NCBI RefSeq assembly: GCF_036013915.1
Contig: NZ_CP107899.1
Location: forward strand, 186,001 to 250,000
DNA: 64,000 nt
Reading direction: 5' to 3'
From: Streptomyces sp. NBC_00464
GTDB taxonomy: Bacteria > Actinomycetota > Actinomycetes > Streptomycetales > Streptomycetaceae
Position numbers and translations under genes: made by a program. Shown here piece by piece: positions 45,301-52,411 of the stretch; the stretch's first letter is position 1; each line of letters opens with the position of its first letter. The notes under the pieces were generated by a model. It was given only the letters and a program-made list of their open reading frames with translations. It did not search any database and was not told where the DNA came from.

Positions 45301-45676
45301 TCAGCCGGTCGGCGAGGTCGGCCCGCCCGTCGGCGACGACGGCCCGCAGGAGGCGGCGGCGTGCGGTGCGCGGGACATCGTCGAGGAGTTCCGCATACGC
45401 CTCGTCCGGTACGCCGAGGCTGTGCGCGACGCGCAGGGCGTGCCCCTGCACGAAGGGATCCCGGTCGGCGAGGCGCGCCGCGATCCAGTCCCGGTCCCCT
45501 CCCACGGCTGCGGCGACGACCGCGGCTTCCCGCTCGTACGCATCGCCCCCGTCCCATTCGTCCAGAACGGCACGCAACCGCCCCGAAGCAGCCATATCGC
45601 GCGCCCGTGCGGCAAGTTCACGCATGCGCTGCGGATACGGGAGGGCATCGAGGGCGTTCAGCAGGGCATCGGTCAT
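42326..45676 (-). CDS. Large HEAT-like helical-repeat protein, function unknown
   Basis: 1116 residues, almost wholly alpha-helical and rich in Ala/Leu/Arg, with recurrent helix pairs of about 35-40 residues (for example DPFVQGHALRVAHSLGVPDEAYAELL and LYTRAAAIRSLARIPSTGAAAVLDW). This fits an extended HEAT or ARM solenoid. No signal peptide, membrane helix, ATPase or DNA-binding motif is visible. A conserved-looking central block, GGDRARVAVFAAGRASQDVRP, and a C-terminal DVRDAAYAEVTV, hint at a scaffold role. I do not recognise a named function. It is divergent from the chitosanase gene with only 63 bases between starts, and a CACAAT box lies 6 bases before its ATG. Confidence 0.8.
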   Translation of the reverse strand: MTDALLNALDALPYPQRMRELAARARDMAASGRLRAVLDEWDGGDAYEREAAVVAAAVGGDRDWIAARLADRDPFVQGHALRVAHSLGVPDEAYAELLDDVPRTARRRLLRAVVADGRADLADRLIDGVRADWGDADATVLLPGCTPGTAARLLPELLHAVRGWGGLGRRHPDLLLDACARHLAALPEPHRAEWWHRYAAGVAATVAPLPERVLDLLERYAPATLPWPLTSRLGALAEAGPDRLVRLLLRPGARPGGAVLGRSVLYRLARTASEGLVVELGRAMATDSRALARLLAALPPGRRAAFYTSVMAGRGEGNQISVDTVLLDALPRSSVADEARRTARLAAERGAARSTVLIAESYLPVAEVRERLTAATCAPVAEDRAQAWSLLIGNAGRAGDPACLADALADMERLRNEQDPVRSVALHALAAVPPGLFTDAAEPALDLIAADAVEARDSSHATRHALSTLALGLLREHAATGRRALVSWALRTLVRISGNTGGADLGRLDRTLRRGQETDVFEALRPWLEAGAEKADYGLVFALTRALGRRAAGLPELQELLWQAVRFGENSAARTAVGLWLEPVAHRSERVERLLAVEPSAGALPEVLRVLTGCRTDLLDPYLGDPPPYGRFLPHGTPWSVQADAGVRRWVPRQRRAALRGLERVARDEKLPLYTRAAAIRSLARIPSTGAAAVLDWTGSEDVVLAEAALTALGGTDRAPDMLAALLAHSGGDRARVAVFAAGRASQDVRPSVLGPLLRERLAPGTGKVTARKEAVRLAATRLPRPQAAALVAEAYGLSGQHPDVRAAAVACGTGLLGDERMWDLLTDAATGTGVLRTAVLRVRPMDLPATYRPRYAGLVREVCETDDEELAASAHAVVARWMPWAPGACDVLMAAATDLARRRSWQSAADALVPAAPATPEAAQALMRALRSLTDAVAMDDAGSERDRPGRQRVVHLVNRLAAAAGARTDDALRPVLGAAGELLASHRDHVPQAAELLVRAVDPDAGPDALYAALDRLARLHDGRPVLAARTAGVLGTRIGAPRGEEDLGTLLALVARLAEDGGAAHGHMAVELAAAAGRRTGWSGPWRTQLRLLRRHPDADVRDAAYAEVTVRE

Positions 45677-45682
45677 GGGGCG

Positions 45683-45688
45683 ATTGTG
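45683..45688 (-). promoter_or_regulatory. Leaderless-type -10 (CACAAT) for the HEAT-like gene
   Basis: On the minus strand CACAAT lies 6 bases before the ATG at 45676, with no Shine-Dalgarno between. It is within 63 bases of the divergent chitosanase promoter, so the two must overlap. Confidence 0.3.
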
Positions 45689-45727
45689 CCGTGCGGGGGC
45701 GAACCCTCCCCCGGGCTGTGCGGACCG

Positions 45728-45733
45728 TACTCT
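45728..45733 (+). promoter_or_regulatory. Leaderless-type -10 (TACTCT) for the chitosanase gene
   Basis: TACTCT ends 6 bases before the GTG at 45740. No ribosome-binding sequence is present. Confidence 0.35.
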
Positions 45734-45739
45734 GTGCCG

Positions 45740-46657
45740 GTGAAACCTGTGACCCGTGTTGTTCTGTTCGGTGCGCCGATAGCCATCGTCGTTTCCCTGC
45801 TCTTCAACAGCGGGGGCGACGCGGAGCTGCCCACGAGCTCCCCCACCGCGAAGGCATCGGTCACCGCGTCCGCTCAGGCGGACCCGTTCGCCGCGGCGGA
45901 CGACGAGGGACGGCGGAAGATGAACGCACGCGTCGCCGCGATGCCTCCGGGGCTGGCCGAGCCGAAGATGCGCGAGGTCGCCTGGAAGCTGCTTGCCAGC
46001 GCCGAGGGGTCGACCCTGGACTGGCGCAGTCAGTACGCCACGATCGAGGACACCGGCGACGGCACCGGGTACAGCGCCGGAATCGTCGGCTTCTGCTCCG
46101 GTACGCACGACATGCTCGCGTTCGTCGAGGCGTTCACCGAGGATCATCCGGACAGTCCGCTGGCTCCGTTCGTCCCGGCGCTGCGCAAGGTCGACGGCTC
46201 CGCCTCGCACGAGGGGCTGGACCCCGGATTCACGGCCGCGTGGAAGCAGTCGGCGAAGGACCCCGCCTTCCGTGCCGCTCAGGACCTGGTCCGGCTGAAG
46301 CAGTACTTCGAACCGGCCGTCCATCTGGCGAAACTGGACGGGCTCGGCGCCCTGGGCCAGTACATGTACTTCGACGCCATGGTGCTTCAGGGTCCCGGAT
46401 CCGAGACGGACTCGTTCTACGGCATCCGGAAGGCCGCCGTGGCCGAGGCGGACACGGTTGCGGAGGGCGGCGACGAGAGCGCCTACCTGGACGCCTTCAT
46501 GGACGCGGCGCGGACCGTGATGAAGTCGAAGAAGAACCAGCAGGACACCTCGCGCATCGACACCGCCCAGCGGGTGTTCCTGGAGGACGGGAACCTGTCC
46601 CTGGAACTGCCGCTGACCTGGCAGATGTACGGCGAGACGTTCCGCATCCCGTCCTGA
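45740..46657 (+). CDS. csn: Chitosanase, glycoside hydrolase family 46
   Basis: 305 residues; hydrolyses beta-1,4 bonds in chitosan outside the cell. The N-terminus (KPVTRVVLFGAPIAIVVSLLF) is a signal or signal-anchor followed by a Ser/Thr/Ala linker. GH46 landmarks are clear: LLASAEGSTLDWRSQYATIED holds the catalytic acid Glu89, and GDGTGYSAGIVGFCSGTHDM holds the general base Asp107. Their spacing of 18 residues equals that of the Glu22/Asp40 pair in Streptomyces N174 chitosanase. The GTG at 45740 is preferred because a -10-like box lies 6 bases upstream. It shares a 63-base promoter region with the HEAT-like gene. Confidence 0.94.
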   Translation: MKPVTRVVLFGAPIAIVVSLLFNSGGDAELPTSSPTAKASVTASAQADPFAAADDEGRRKMNARVAAMPPGLAEPKMREVAWKLLASAEGSTLDWRSQYATIEDTGDGTGYSAGIVGFCSGTHDMLAFVEAFTEDHPDSPLAPFVPALRKVDGSASHEGLDPGFTAAWKQSAKDPAFRAAQDLVRLKQYFEPAVHLAKLDGLGALGQYMYFDAMVLQGPGSETDSFYGIRKAAVAEADTVAEGGDESAYLDAFMDAARTVMKSKKNQQDTSRIDTAQRVFLEDGNLSLELPLTWQMYGETFRIPS

Positions 46658-46680
46658 CCCGGGCGGATACGGCCCGGCGC

Positions 46681-46725
46681 CGCGCGTCCTGCCCCCGCGT
46701 GTCCTACCCTCGCGCGTCCTGCCTG
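46681..46725. repeat. Three 15-bp near-copies spanning the GMC gene stop
   Basis: CGCGCGTCCTGCCCC, CGCGTGTCCTACCCT and CGCGCGTCCTGCCTG lie head to tail at 46681, 46696 and 46711. The middle copy's single-base change creates the TAG stop (46704-46706, minus strand) of the GMC oxidoreductase. Confidence 0.75.
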
Positions 46726-48281
46726 ATCAGCTCCGCCGCCTTCTCTGCGATGGCGACCGTCGGGGCGTGGGTGTGGCCCCGGGTGATGCGCGGCATCACC
46801 GACGCGTCCACGACCCGCAGGCCCTGCACACCGCGCACCCGGAGCCGTGGATCGGTGACGGACGACGGGTCCTCGCCCATCCGGCAGGTGCCGACGGGAT
46901 GGTAGAGGGTCTGCGCACCGCTCCGGATCGCCTCCGCGAGCCGGTCGTCGTCGACCGGTCCCGGGTACGGGGCCATCGGCCCCGAGGTGTGCGGGGCCAG
47001 CGCGTCCGAGGCGAACAGGGTTTCGGCGCGGCGGACGCCGGCGATCAGCCGCGGCAGATCCGCGTCGGCGGTCAGATAGCCCGGGTCGATCCGGATTCCG
47101 GAGCCGGCGTTGTCCGGGTCCAGCGTGATCCGTCCTGTGCTCTCGGGCTGGAGCAGGACCACACCGATCGTGAGTCCGTGCTCGGTCGGCGGGGTGAGGC
47201 CGTGATCGATGAACGGGGCCGGCGCGAAGATCAGCTCGATGTCGGGTGCGGCAAGCCGGGGCGAGCTGCGGATGAAGGCGACGGCCTCGGCGAGGTTGGA
47301 GGTGAGCGGTCCGCGCCTGGCCAGCAGGAAGCGCGCCACGTTGGCCAGGCTGTCGGCACCGGTCAGAGTCACCGGTCGCGGACAGTGCACCGTCACGGCG
47401 AAGCTCAGATGGTCCTGGAGGTGGCGGCCGACGTCGGGGGACGCGGCGCGTACCTCGACGCCCGCCCGTCGCAGCTCGCCGGGGTCGCCGATGCCGGAGC
47501 TCATCAGCAGGTGCGGGGAGCCGATGGCTCCCGCGCTGAGGACGACCTCGTGGCGGGCGGTGAGCGTGCTGCCGCTTGCGGTGACCACTCCGACGGCCCG
47601 GGTTCCCTCGAAGGCGAGGGAGCTGACCCGGGTGCCGGTGACGATGTCCAGGTTGGCGCGGCGGGCGGCCGGTTTCAGATAGCCGTCGGCGGCGCTCCAG
47701 CGGCGGCCGCGGCGCTGGTTGACCGGGGTCACCGCCACCCCGCTGTGGTCGGGGGCGTTCAGCTCGGCGCGGAGCGGCAGGCCGTCGTCCAGGCAGGCGG
47801 TGATGAAGTCGCCGGTCAGGCCGGAGGGGGCGCGGGGCGGCGACACGAAGAGCGGACCCTGCGTGCCGTACACGGTGCCGTGGCCGGTCGGGCCGGTCCA
47901 CCGCTCGGCCCGCCGGAAGTACGGCACGATGGCGTCGTGGCCCCACTCCGGTCCGGCGGAACCGGCCCAGCCGTCGTAGTCGTCACGGTGGCCTCGTACC
48001 CACATCATGGCGTTGACCGAGGATGATCCGCCGAGTGTGTGGCCGCGCGGCCAGAACAGTTCGCGACCTCCGAGGGCCGGCTGCTTCACCGTGCTGAAGT
48101 CCCAGTCGTACGCCGTCTTGAAGAGCTTCGGGAACGCCGCCGGGATCCGGATCTCGGGCTTGCGGTCAGGCCCACCCGACTCGACGAGGGCGACCCGGAC
48201 CGTGGGGTCCTCGGACAGCCGTGCCGCCAGCACACAGCCGGCCGATCCCGCTCCGACGACGATGTAGTCGTACTCGCTCAA
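46704..48281 (-). CDS. GMC family FAD oxidoreductase (choline/alcohol dehydrogenase type)
   Basis: 525 residues. The N-terminal FAD loop is YIVVGAGSAGCVLAARLSED. The GMC signature 1 region is PRGHTLGGSSSVNAMMWVRGH and signature 2 is GAIGSPHLLMSSGIG. Close to the C-terminus are HPVGTCRMG (catalytic His) and the Asn/His-equivalent segment DASVMPRITRGHTHAPTVAIAEKAAELI. Substrates may be choline or other primary alcohols. The TTG start at 48281 has GAGGAG 8 bases upstream. A betaine-aldehyde dehydrogenase is not adjacent. A 15-bp triplication straddles its stop codon. Confidence 0.92.
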   Translation of the reverse strand: MSEYDYIVVGAGSAGCVLAARLSEDPTVRVALVESGGPDRKPEIRIPAAFPKLFKTAYDWDFSTVKQPALGGRELFWPRGHTLGGSSSVNAMMWVRGHRDDYDGWAGSAGPEWGHDAIVPYFRRAERWTGPTGHGTVYGTQGPLFVSPPRAPSGLTGDFITACLDDGLPLRAELNAPDHSGVAVTPVNQRRGRRWSAADGYLKPAARRANLDIVTGTRVSSLAFEGTRAVGVVTASGSTLTARHEVVLSAGAIGSPHLLMSSGIGDPGELRRAGVEVRAASPDVGRHLQDHLSFAVTVHCPRPVTLTGADSLANVARFLLARRGPLTSNLAEAVAFIRSSPRLAAPDIELIFAPAPFIDHGLTPPTEHGLTIGVVLLQPESTGRITLDPDNAGSGIRIDPGYLTADADLPRLIAGVRRAETLFASDALAPHTSGPMAPYPGPVDDDRLAEAIRSGAQTLYHPVGTCRMGEDPSSVTDPRLRVRGVQGLRVVDASVMPRITRGHTHAPTVAIAEKAAELIRQDARG

Positions 48282-48379
48282 CTCGGCTTCTCCTCGTGGT
48301 CGACGCGGGATCCGCAGCGTTCACGGAGACCCGCAGGCCGATGTACGGAAAGCCGAAGTGTCGCACGGTGGGGGCACGT

Positions 48380-48634
48380 TCACGCCTGGTCGCGGTCAAC
48401 TCTGCGGAGCCGGTCGCGCTCCTTCTCGGAGAGGCCGCCCCATACGCCGAAGCGCTCGTCGTTGTCGAGGGCGTACTCCAGGCAGGCCAGGCGGCCCTCG
48501 CAGGCGTTGCAGAGCTGCTTGGCCTCACGTGTGGAGCTGCCGGGGGCAGGGAAGAAGAACTCGGGCCCCGTCTGTGCGCACAGCGCTGTCTCCTGCCAGG
48601 CGAGAGCGGGGTCGATCGCGGTGTTGATCAGCAT
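48380..48634 (-). CDS. WhiB-like iron-sulfur transcription factor
   Basis: 84 residues with the four Cys ligands of the WhiB [4Fe-4S] cluster: Cys19 (ALCAQTG) and the C-x2-C-x5-C set in QLCNACEGRLACLEYAL. The Gly/Trp turn GVWGGLS and the basic tail EKERDRLRR, used for sigma-factor or DNA contact, follow. WhiB proteins act with the principal sigma factor in development and stress responses. It lies upstream of the GMC gene on the same strand with a 98-base gap, which weakly suggests linkage. By synteny I recall wblH-type genes near here, not verified. Confidence 0.93.
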   Translation of the reverse strand: MLINTAIDPALAWQETALCAQTGPEFFFPAPGSSTREAKQLCNACEGRLACLEYALDNDERFGVWGGLSEKERDRLRRVDRDQA

Positions 48635-48728
48635 GGGGCCACAGTGCCCTGCCGAGATAAACGACTGATCAACGATCCATCAACCGACCGGCCGGCCGCG
48701 CACGGCGATGCCGACGGCAGCCACACGA

Positions 48729-49529
48729 TCAGGCGGCGGGCGTCTCCGCGCTCCTGATCACGGCGAACGCGGCGCCGTACGGATCGGCGACGTTGGCGAA
48801 GGTGCCCACGCCCTCCATCTCCAGCGGTTCCAGCGTGAGCTTGCCGCCCAGCCGCTCGACCGCCGCCACCGTGGCATCGCAGTCGTCGACCTCGATGTAC
48901 GGCAGCCAGTGGGGCCCGGCGGCAGCCCGGACGGGCACGGCGTCCAGCGGGACGAGCCCGCCGAACGAGGCATCCTCGCCGCCGCCCGCCGTCCTGATGA
49001 CGGTGTACGCGCCGCCTCCGCCCGGATAGGGCATCTGGACGGTCTCCCAGCCGAAGACGGCGTCGTAGAACGCCGCCGCTGCCGGCACGTCCGGGGTGTA
49101 CAGCTCCGCCCAGCAGAGGCTGCCCCGTTCGTTCACGACGCCGAGTCCCGGATTCTGCTTCGGCTGCCAGACGCCGAAGTACGCCCCGGCCCGGTCGGTG
49201 AACCCGCCCATCCGGCCGTACTCCAGGACGTCCATCGGCGTGAACGGCACCGCCCCGCCGGACTTCTCCACGGCCTGTGCGGTCGCATCCACATCCGCCG
49301 CCCGGAAGTACACCGACCAGGACGGCTTCGCCTGTTCCTCGGTGACCGTCATCGCGCCACCGACCGTCTTCCCGTTCAGCATGAACATCCCGTAGCCACC
49401 GGTCTCGGGGCCGCCGGCCTCGTAGTCCCAGCCGAGGAGTGAGGTGTAGAAGGCCGTGGCGCCTTCGAGGTCCGGCGTGCCCAGGTCCATCCAGTTGGGG
49501 GCTCCGTCGACAAAACGGGTGGTGAGCAT
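48729..49529 (-). CDS. VOC family protein with two glyoxalase-like domains
   Basis: 266 residues: two copies of the vicinal-oxygen-chelate fold, about 5-125 (APNWMDLGTPDLEGATAFYTSLLGW) and 135-260 (GSLCWAELYTPDVPAAAAFYDAVFGW). It resembles the actinobacterial Cfp30B/27-kDa antigen type, which may lack enzymatic activity; metal ligands are not all obvious. AAGGAG lies 6 bases before the ATG at 49529, making this start secure against an upstream ATG at 49592. Single-gene unit. Confidence 0.88.
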   Translation of the reverse strand: MLTTRFVDGAPNWMDLGTPDLEGATAFYTSLLGWDYEAGGPETGGYGMFMLNGKTVGGAMTVTEEQAKPSWSVYFRAADVDATAQAVEKSGGAVPFTPMDVLEYGRMGGFTDRAGAYFGVWQPKQNPGLGVVNERGSLCWAELYTPDVPAAAAFYDAVFGWETVQMPYPGGGGAYTVIRTAGGGEDASFGGLVPLDAVPVRAAAGPHWLPYIEVDDCDATVAAVERLGGKLTLEPLEMEGVGTFANVADPYGAAFAVIRSAETPAA

Positions 49530-49650
49530 GGTGCGCTCCTTCGTGGTCCCGTTCTCGGACAGCAGGAATTCCTGACTCTCCGAGTCTTGCACCGGGCACT
49601 GACAACCGCAGTCCGTACCGCTCGCCGAACGAAGCCGCCCGCAGTCCGTG

Positions 49651-49680
49651 CGTTCTCCGGGCGAAGCCGGCCGGAGAACG
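49651..49680 (-). terminator. Hairpin after the sulfur-scavenging operon
   Basis: CGTTCTCCGG (49651-49660) pairs perfectly with CCGGAGAACG (49671-49680) around a 10-base loop. It lies 10 bases beyond the stop of the SsuD-type gene. Confidence 0.7.
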
Positions 49681-49689
49681 ACCCGTTCG

Positions 49690-50763
49690 TCAGCGTGCGA
49701 CGCCCAGTGCCGGCAGCACCGTCTCGGCCACCCGGTACGCCTCCTCCAGGAGTGGGTTGCCGGAGAGGATGAAGGTGTCGACGCCCAGGTCCTCGAACTC
49801 CTTGAGCCGTTCGACGACCTGCGCGGTCGAGCCCACCACCGCGGTGCCGGGCCCCGGCCGGAACAGGCTCATGCCCGGCCACATGTTGGGGTGGACCTCC
49901 AGCTCACGGGCGTGCGCGGGGACCTTGCCGCCGTGCTGGCGGAACTGTCGCTGCCAGCCCACACCGTCCTCGCCCGACCGGTCGCCGAGCTGACGGGCGT
50001 AGGTCGCGTCGCTGGTGACGTCGAGCAGCCGGTCGGCGGCGGCCCAGGCCTCTTCCTCCGTGTCCCGGACGATCAGATGCAGCCGCAGTCCGATTCTGAG
50101 CGTGCGACCGTACGCGGCGGCCCTCGCCCGGACCTTCTCCAGCTTCTCCTTCAGCAGATGCGGCGGCTCCCCCCAGGTCAGGAAGACGTCGACGTGCTCG
50201 GCCGCCATCTCGATGCCGGGGTCGGACGAGCCACCGAACCAGAGCGGGATGTGTCCGTCCTGGACCGGCTTCAGTTCCCGGAAGGAGGCTCCGGCGTTCT
50301 TCAGGTCGTAGAAGCGGCCCTTGTGGTCGAAGACCTCGCCGGCCGTCAGCCGCTTCACGATCGACCAGTACTCCGCGCTCAGCTCGTACCGTTCGTCGTG
50401 CTCCACGTGGAGTCCGTACTCCTGGAGCGACTTCGTCGAGCCGTTGACCACGTTGAAGCGCAGCCGCCCCCCGAAGAGCGTGTCGAAGCTGAGCGCCATC
50501 TTGGCGAGCAGCGTCGGCGCGATGAGCCCCGGGTGGACGGCGAGCAGGGGCTTGAACCGGGTGCTGGTCGAGGCGGCCAGCGCACTGCCGAGCGGCCAGA
50601 CGTCGTACAGGTCGGTGGCGAGGAGCGCGCCGCTGTATCCGAGCCGCTCGACCGTTCCGGCCAGCTGTGCCAGGTATCCGAGATCGACGGGGCGCCTGCC
50701 TTCGGGCTCCCACGGGTAGGCGCCTTCGCGCGGAATGATGTACCAGAGGACTTCGGTCGCCAT
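49690..50763 (-). CDS. LLM-class FMN-dependent sulfonate monooxygenase (SsuD-like)
   Basis: 357 residues. The bacterial-luciferase-like barrel closely follows SsuD: WYIIPREGAYPWEPEGRRPVDLGYL at the start, GGRLRFNVVNGSTKSLQEYG, IPLWFGGSSDPGIEMAAEHVDVFLTWGEPPHLLKEKLEKV and the end ILSGNPLLEEAYRVAETVLPAL. It should cleave a C-S bond of an alkane- or arylsulfonate with reduced FMN and O2 to release sulfite. It is the last of six genes. A flavin reductase (SsuE-like) is not encoded here, so one must come from elsewhere. The substrate range is uncertain because the operon also carries a desulfinase. Confidence 0.9.
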   Translation of the reverse strand: MATEVLWYIIPREGAYPWEPEGRRPVDLGYLAQLAGTVERLGYSGALLATDLYDVWPLGSALAASTSTRFKPLLAVHPGLIAPTLLAKMALSFDTLFGGRLRFNVVNGSTKSLQEYGLHVEHDERYELSAEYWSIVKRLTAGEVFDHKGRFYDLKNAGASFRELKPVQDGHIPLWFGGSSDPGIEMAAEHVDVFLTWGEPPHLLKEKLEKVRARAAAYGRTLRIGLRLHLIVRDTEEEAWAAADRLLDVTSDATYARQLGDRSGEDGVGWQRQFRQHGGKVPAHARELEVHPNMWPGMSLFRPGPGTAVVGSTAQVVERLKEFEDLGVDTFILSGNPLLEEAYRVAETVLPALGVAR

Positions 50764-50767
50764 GTCG

Positions 50768-51655
50768 TCATACCGCCTTGTCGGCTGCCGTACGGGCACG
50801 GGCATGGGCGACGGTGACCGGGCGGTCGATGAATCCGGTGCGGTGGAAGATGTCGGCCGCTTCCTGCTGCTCGGCGATGAACGGTTCGGTGACGGGCTCG
50901 ATCGTCCAGGGCAGCGAGGCGAGCGCGGTCTCCCAGTCGTCGGCCGATCCGCCGAGGTCCGCCGCGGCGATCTCGGCCACCTGCCGGGGGTGAGCCGCGG
51001 CCCACTCGTCGGCGCGCTTCAGCGCCCGGGTCAGTGCCTCGACCACCTCGGGCCGGGATTCGGCGAGGTCGCGGCGGGTGAAGAAGACGGAACGGTCGCT
51101 GATGACGTCGCCGGTACGGACGAGGGTCCGCAGTCCGCCGGTGCGCCGTGCGGCGGCGAGCTCGGCGCCCTGGGCGACCCAGGCGGCGATCTCGCCGGTG
51201 CGCAGCAGCTGCTCGCTGTCGGCGTTGCTGCGGACGGCGGTGATGTCTTCGGCGTACGACAGCCCGGCGTCGTCGAGGGCCTTGGCGATCAGGTGGGTCT
51301 GCCAGGAGCCGATGGCCAGGTGGACGGTCGAGCCCTTGAGGTCGGCGACGGACCGCACGGGGCTGTCCTCGGGGACGAGGAGCGCGCCGTGTTCGGGGCG
51401 GGGGGCGGAGACGGCCGTGTAGACGATGTCGTGCCCGGTGGCCTGCGCGGTGACCGGCGGGGTGGAGCCGGTGCCGCCGAAGTCGATCACGCCCCGGGTG
51501 AGGAGCTCTCCGGTGCGTACACCGTTGGTGTACGGGTGGAAGACGACGCTCTCGCCCAGCGGGGCCAGTTCCTCCTGGGCGAAGCCGAGGCGGGAGAGGT
51601 GGTACAGGTGGTAGAGGGACGGATTGCTGCTGTGGACACCGATGGTGAGGGTCAT
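50768..51655 (-). CDS. SsuA-like substrate-binding-fold protein lacking a signal peptide
   Basis: 295 residues. TLTIGVHSSNPSLYHLYHL, FGGTGSTPPVTAQATGHDIVYTA and LVPEDSPVRSVADLKGSTVHLAIGS match aliphatic-sulfonate binding proteins (SsuA), whose equivalent segment is FGGTGDTPP. The protein begins at the mature-like first strand, with no signal sequence or lipobox. It should therefore remain in the cytoplasm or be exported with a partner. The DszB-type catalytic Cys is also absent. The start abuts the ATPase stop, and the monooxygenase start is 4 bases from its own stop. It might be a cytoplasmic substrate carrier or an enzyme. Confidence 0.8.
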   Translation of the reverse strand: MTLTIGVHSSNPSLYHLYHLSRLGFAQEELAPLGESVVFHPYTNGVRTGELLTRGVIDFGGTGSTPPVTAQATGHDIVYTAVSAPRPEHGALLVPEDSPVRSVADLKGSTVHLAIGSWQTHLIAKALDDAGLSYAEDITAVRSNADSEQLLRTGEIAAWVAQGAELAAARRTGGLRTLVRTGDVISDRSVFFTRRDLAESRPEVVEALTRALKRADEWAAAHPRQVAEIAAADLGGSADDWETALASLPWTIEPVTEPFIAEQQEAADIFHRTGFIDRPVTVAHARARTAADKAV

Positions 51656-52411
51656 TCAGATCACTCCGGCTTCGGTACGGACGGGGGAAGGGACAGAAGG
51701 TGCGGGGGCCTCGACGCCGAGGTCGGCGAGGAGGCGTCGGCGCAGGGCCGCGAAGGCCGGGTCGCCGGGGTCGCGCGGCCGTCCGACCTCGACGGTCTCG
51801 TCGGTGACGAGCCGGCCGTCACGCAGGACCGCGACCCGGTCGGCGAGCCGTACGGCCTCGTCGACGTCGTGGGTGACCAGCAGTACGGCGGGCCGGTGCC
51901 TGCGGCACAGCTCGCCGACCAGGTCCTGCATCTTCAGCCGGGTCAGGGCGTCGAGTGCGGCGAACGGCTCGTCGAGCAGAAGGAGTTCGGGTTCACGGAC
52001 CAGGGCGCGGGCGAGTGCGACGCGCTGGGCCTCACCGCCGGAGAGGGTGGCGGGCCAGGCCTCGGCATGGCCGTCCAGACCTACTTCGGCCAGGGCCCGC
52101 AGCCCGTGCGCGGAGCGGCTGCGCGGCAGCGCGACCGTGACGTTGGCAAGAACCTTCTTCGACGGGACGAGCCGGGGTTCCTGGAAGACGATGGTGCGAG
52201 CCTCGGGGACGAGCACCTCTCCCCCATCGGCGCCGTCCAGGGCTCCGAGGATGCGCAGCAGCGTCGTCTTCCCACTGCCGCTGGCCCCGAGCAGGGCTAC
52301 GAACTCGCCTCGGGCGATGTCCAGTTGCAGGTCGTCAAGGACGGCACGGTCCCCGAAGACGCGGCGCAGCCCTCGCACCCGTACGGCGGGAGCGGATCTC
52401 GTCGCGGTCAT
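51656..52411 (-). CDS. ABC transporter ATPase (SsuB/TauB-like)
   Basis: 251 residues. Walker A GASGSGKTTLL at about 41-51, signature LSGGEAQRVALARALV, Walker B LLLLDEPFAALDAL, switch His in VTHDVDEAVRLAD. The Q-loop reads IVFQEPRLVPSKKVLANV, with the Q-E-x-R-L spacing typical of the nitrate/sulfonate/taurine group. The ATG overlaps the permease stop by four bases (ATGA). Energises uptake of the organosulfur substrate. Confidence 0.95.
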   Translation of the reverse strand: MTATRSAPAVRVRGLRRVFGDRAVLDDLQLDIARGEFVALLGASGSGKTTLLRILGALDGADGGEVLVPEARTIVFQEPRLVPSKKVLANVTVALPRSRSAHGLRALAEVGLDGHAEAWPATLSGGEAQRVALARALVREPELLLLDEPFAALDALTRLKMQDLVGELCRRHRPAVLLVTHDVDEAVRLADRVAVLRDGRLVTDETVEVGRPRDPGDPAFAALRRRLLADLGVEAPAPSVPSPVRTEAGVI

